This document shows positions 62,332-64,000 of a stretch of DNA of 64,000 nt, piece after piece. The notes under the pieces are model-generated. The model had not been told where the DNA came from. It made no database searches and saw only the letters and a program-made list of their open reading frames with translations. A program made the position numbers and the translations under genes. Source of the DNA: Siderastrea siderea (Eukaryota; Cnidaria; Anthozoa; Scleractinia; Rhizangiidae); contig OZ034969.1 of the NCBI GenBank assembly GCA_964030785.1, positions 36,370,301-36,434,300 on the forward strand. The letters are read 5' to 3'. The number at the start of each line of letters is the position of its first letter. The stretch's first letter is position 1.

Positions 62332-63680
62332 TTGGCCACCATTTGCAAAGCCACTTTACCTGCTACTGTGCTGTGGTTTCTTCCCAAAGAAAGCATGATT
62401 TTCTTAAAAAAGACCTTATTATGTGATATGTTATTAGGGTGCCCAAGAGTACTAAGGACTGATCCTGGGACAGAAAATGTACTCCTTGCATCAGTGCAAT
62501 GTACTTTTAGAAGAAATGATAGAGATGAACTAGCCGCAAATGCCTCACACAGATATGGAACGTCAGTGTTTAACCAGGTGTGTAAAATTGAAGAAAATTT
62601 TATTTTGTGTGATAGGAGTGTTCTATAATTAGTTATTGATGGTTTAAATGGAACTGTTTTGAATATTAAGTGTGATAAGCCTTAGGTTTCCCTGTTTAGC
62701 AAAAACATAACCCTCCATAAGACTGATTTTGGACCATACTTGGCACTCAAATTGGAATCACTTCAATACCTTTATTAATCCCTCTCGATTTTGTTAAAGC
62801 CCCCCTACAGTCAGCTTGTACTATAGCCAAGAGCAAGGAACAAGAACTCACCCTACCTGCCCATGAGACTCATTACTGGTCAATTTTAGCCTCCAAGCAG
62901 CATTGTCCCTGGCTAACATTACTTTTTAATTTCAAACTCTTATCAAAGTGATAAAAGCCTGACCTCCCTACCTAACCCCCTGCTTTTGAAATTCAGCTGA
63001 CACCCACCCACCAAGAGAACTGGCCCTGAGGTATCAGCCAGCACTGGCCTAAAGTGGTGCCAAGCCGCCTCGATTTTTTTCTACCGGGCTGTCCTGGATC
63101 CTGGCTGTGCCTGGATCCAGGCAAAAAGCTAGCACACATGATTAAGTAAATTTCCACAAAAGTGATTTTAACAGATTTTAGGTTTTACTGCATTCAGGCC
63201 TCTCTGATGTCTCTTTTAGTAAAAATAAGCCTTCAAGAGGCTAACTCATCCCAATTATTTCTATATCCAAGTCATCTATTAACAATAAAAAGAGATATGG
63301 CCAAGGGGAGCATGAATGCTGATGGGTAGGAGAGTAGTGGGGAGAGAGACTTTTCTCCCTCCTGTCAACTCTTTGGTCCCATTTTATCTTATGTGGAGAA
63401 ATCCATTGATTAGCATATTGCATGGTTGACTCTGAGTGATCTTTTTTCTTAGCGCATTGAAGCATGGTGCTCCCAGTATCCCAGAATGGTGGATAAACAA
63501 ATTCAAGGTTGGTACATTACTTAGTTTAATGAAACGGATACAGAAAGTGCACTCATTTCTCGCCACTCTTTCTCACTTGTGCTAAAGTTTATTGGATTTT
63601 CTTTGGATTGATTATTTATTTGTTTTACAATAGGAACTTTCTGAATTTGGAGCACTGGATATTGGAAATGATCATCACTT
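62332..63680 (+). pseudogene. Spliced integrase-like (rve-type) transposon-derived gene remnant
   Basis: The first segment (62332-62577) encodes LGCPRVLRTDPGTENVLLAS, then FRRNDRD and SHRYGTSVFNQ, and ends at a strong donor CAG/GTGTGT. An acceptor TTTTTTCTTAG at 63452 precedes RIEAW and, after a frame change, PEWWINKFK, ending at AAG/GTTGGT (63507). A third acceptor (63633) precedes ELSEFGALDIGNDHHL, donor GTGAGT (63681). G.P...RTD.GTEN...A is the middle Asp region and NQRIE.WW the catalytic-Glu region of an integrase-core family spread in cnidarians and fishes. The frame change inside exon 2 suggests decay. Exons before 62332 were not found; a minus frame at 61874-62182 is unrelated. Confidence 0.6.
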
Positions 63681-63684
63681 GTGA

Positions 63685-64000
63685 GTTGCTTTCCTTGAAC
63701 TTTTGTTTTTCTTTTATGTGAATGAAGATTAAATTTTTCACTTTGAGCGCTGACTGTGGACAGCAGCGATGCTAAAAATTTCAATAATTCTGAAACCAAA
63801 AACATTCCTGTTTTGTGGGCCTTGCTCAATATCATCTTGACCCCTAATATATACAAATTCCTGTCATATTTTCCATTTCTATACCCTGAACAGTAACTAC
63901 CAAGGTAACTGTTCTGTCAGTAAAACATTCTCACCGCAAACAATTGCCCTGACACGGGAAGCTAAGTTATGGGAGGATACCCGCGACTGCCAGGGCAATT
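63685..64000. other. Right window edge, no further exon identified
   Basis: The integrase-like gene may continue beyond the window. No clear exon was seen here. Confidence 0.35.

Noticed and set aside
1..64000. tRNA, rRNA and snRNA genes.
   Set aside because: No A/B-box cloverleaf or conserved rRNA/snRNA core was recognised on reading both strands; a covariance-model search would be decisive.

Overview
The window looks like nuclear DNA of an invertebrate animal, most likely a cnidarian and probably a stony coral or sea anemone. The reasons are an intron-rich polycystin-1-like gene, AT-rich introns, and a dense mix of transposon remnants typical of cnidarian genomes: Penelope-like GIY-YIG retroelements, BEL/Pao, Crypton-like tyrosine recombinases, pogo, elements flanked by TTAA, and many short palindromic MITEs. 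The species assignment is inference. No bacterial operon, CRISPR array, rRNA or tRNA gene was recognised.

The main host gene lies on the + strand at 5711-25204. Ten exons with canonical GT/AG junctions and compatible phases encode the C-terminal part of a polycystin-1-like (PKD1L/PKDREJ-type) protein. In order these are the end of a REJ-type module, a GAIN-like region, a GPS autoproteolysis site (C-x-C-x-HLT), the first membrane span, a PLAT domain, further spans, the polycystin extracellular domain and the channel-like last six spans. The 5' exons lie left of the window or are lost. A one-base deficit in a G-run (16653-16656) breaks the frame of the PLAT exon. Introns carry a Crypton-like remnant, several MITEs, a roughly 114-bp satellite and a perfect hairpin.

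From 25.7 to 48.5 kb the window is mostly mobile DNA. It holds a 4.5-kb element with TTAA flanks and about 1-kb inverted termini (25761-30262), a LINE 3' end (32.5 kb), a 650-bp foldback (33281-33930) and a near-intact BEL/Pao retrotransposon with 677-bp LTRs and an ACTCC target duplication (34645-42379). It also holds a three-copy tandem repeat (44.4 kb), a 5'-truncated Penelope-like element lying against a second tyrosine-recombinase remnant (45.1-46.8 kb), and an antisense zinc-finger/DNA-polymerase-B-type transposon remnant (47.4-48.5 kb).

From 49.2 to 53.8 kb lies a second, partial copy of the polycystin gene, containing only the last three exons. It has several frameshifts and a Trp-to-stop change, so it reads as a pseudogene made by segmental duplication with one breakpoint in the intron before the PLAT exon.

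From 54 to 64 kb there are shared repeats, a 200-bp GGTT/ACTG microsatellite, a pogo/Tigger-like transposase remnant with a PHD-type tail (58.2-59.5 kb), two blocks of a 14-bp minisatellite (60.2-60.6 kb), a perfect inverted repeat with 89-bp arms (61714-61920) and a spliced integrase-like remnant (62.3-63.7 kb). All calls come from reading the sequence; family names rest on motif recognition, not on database searches.
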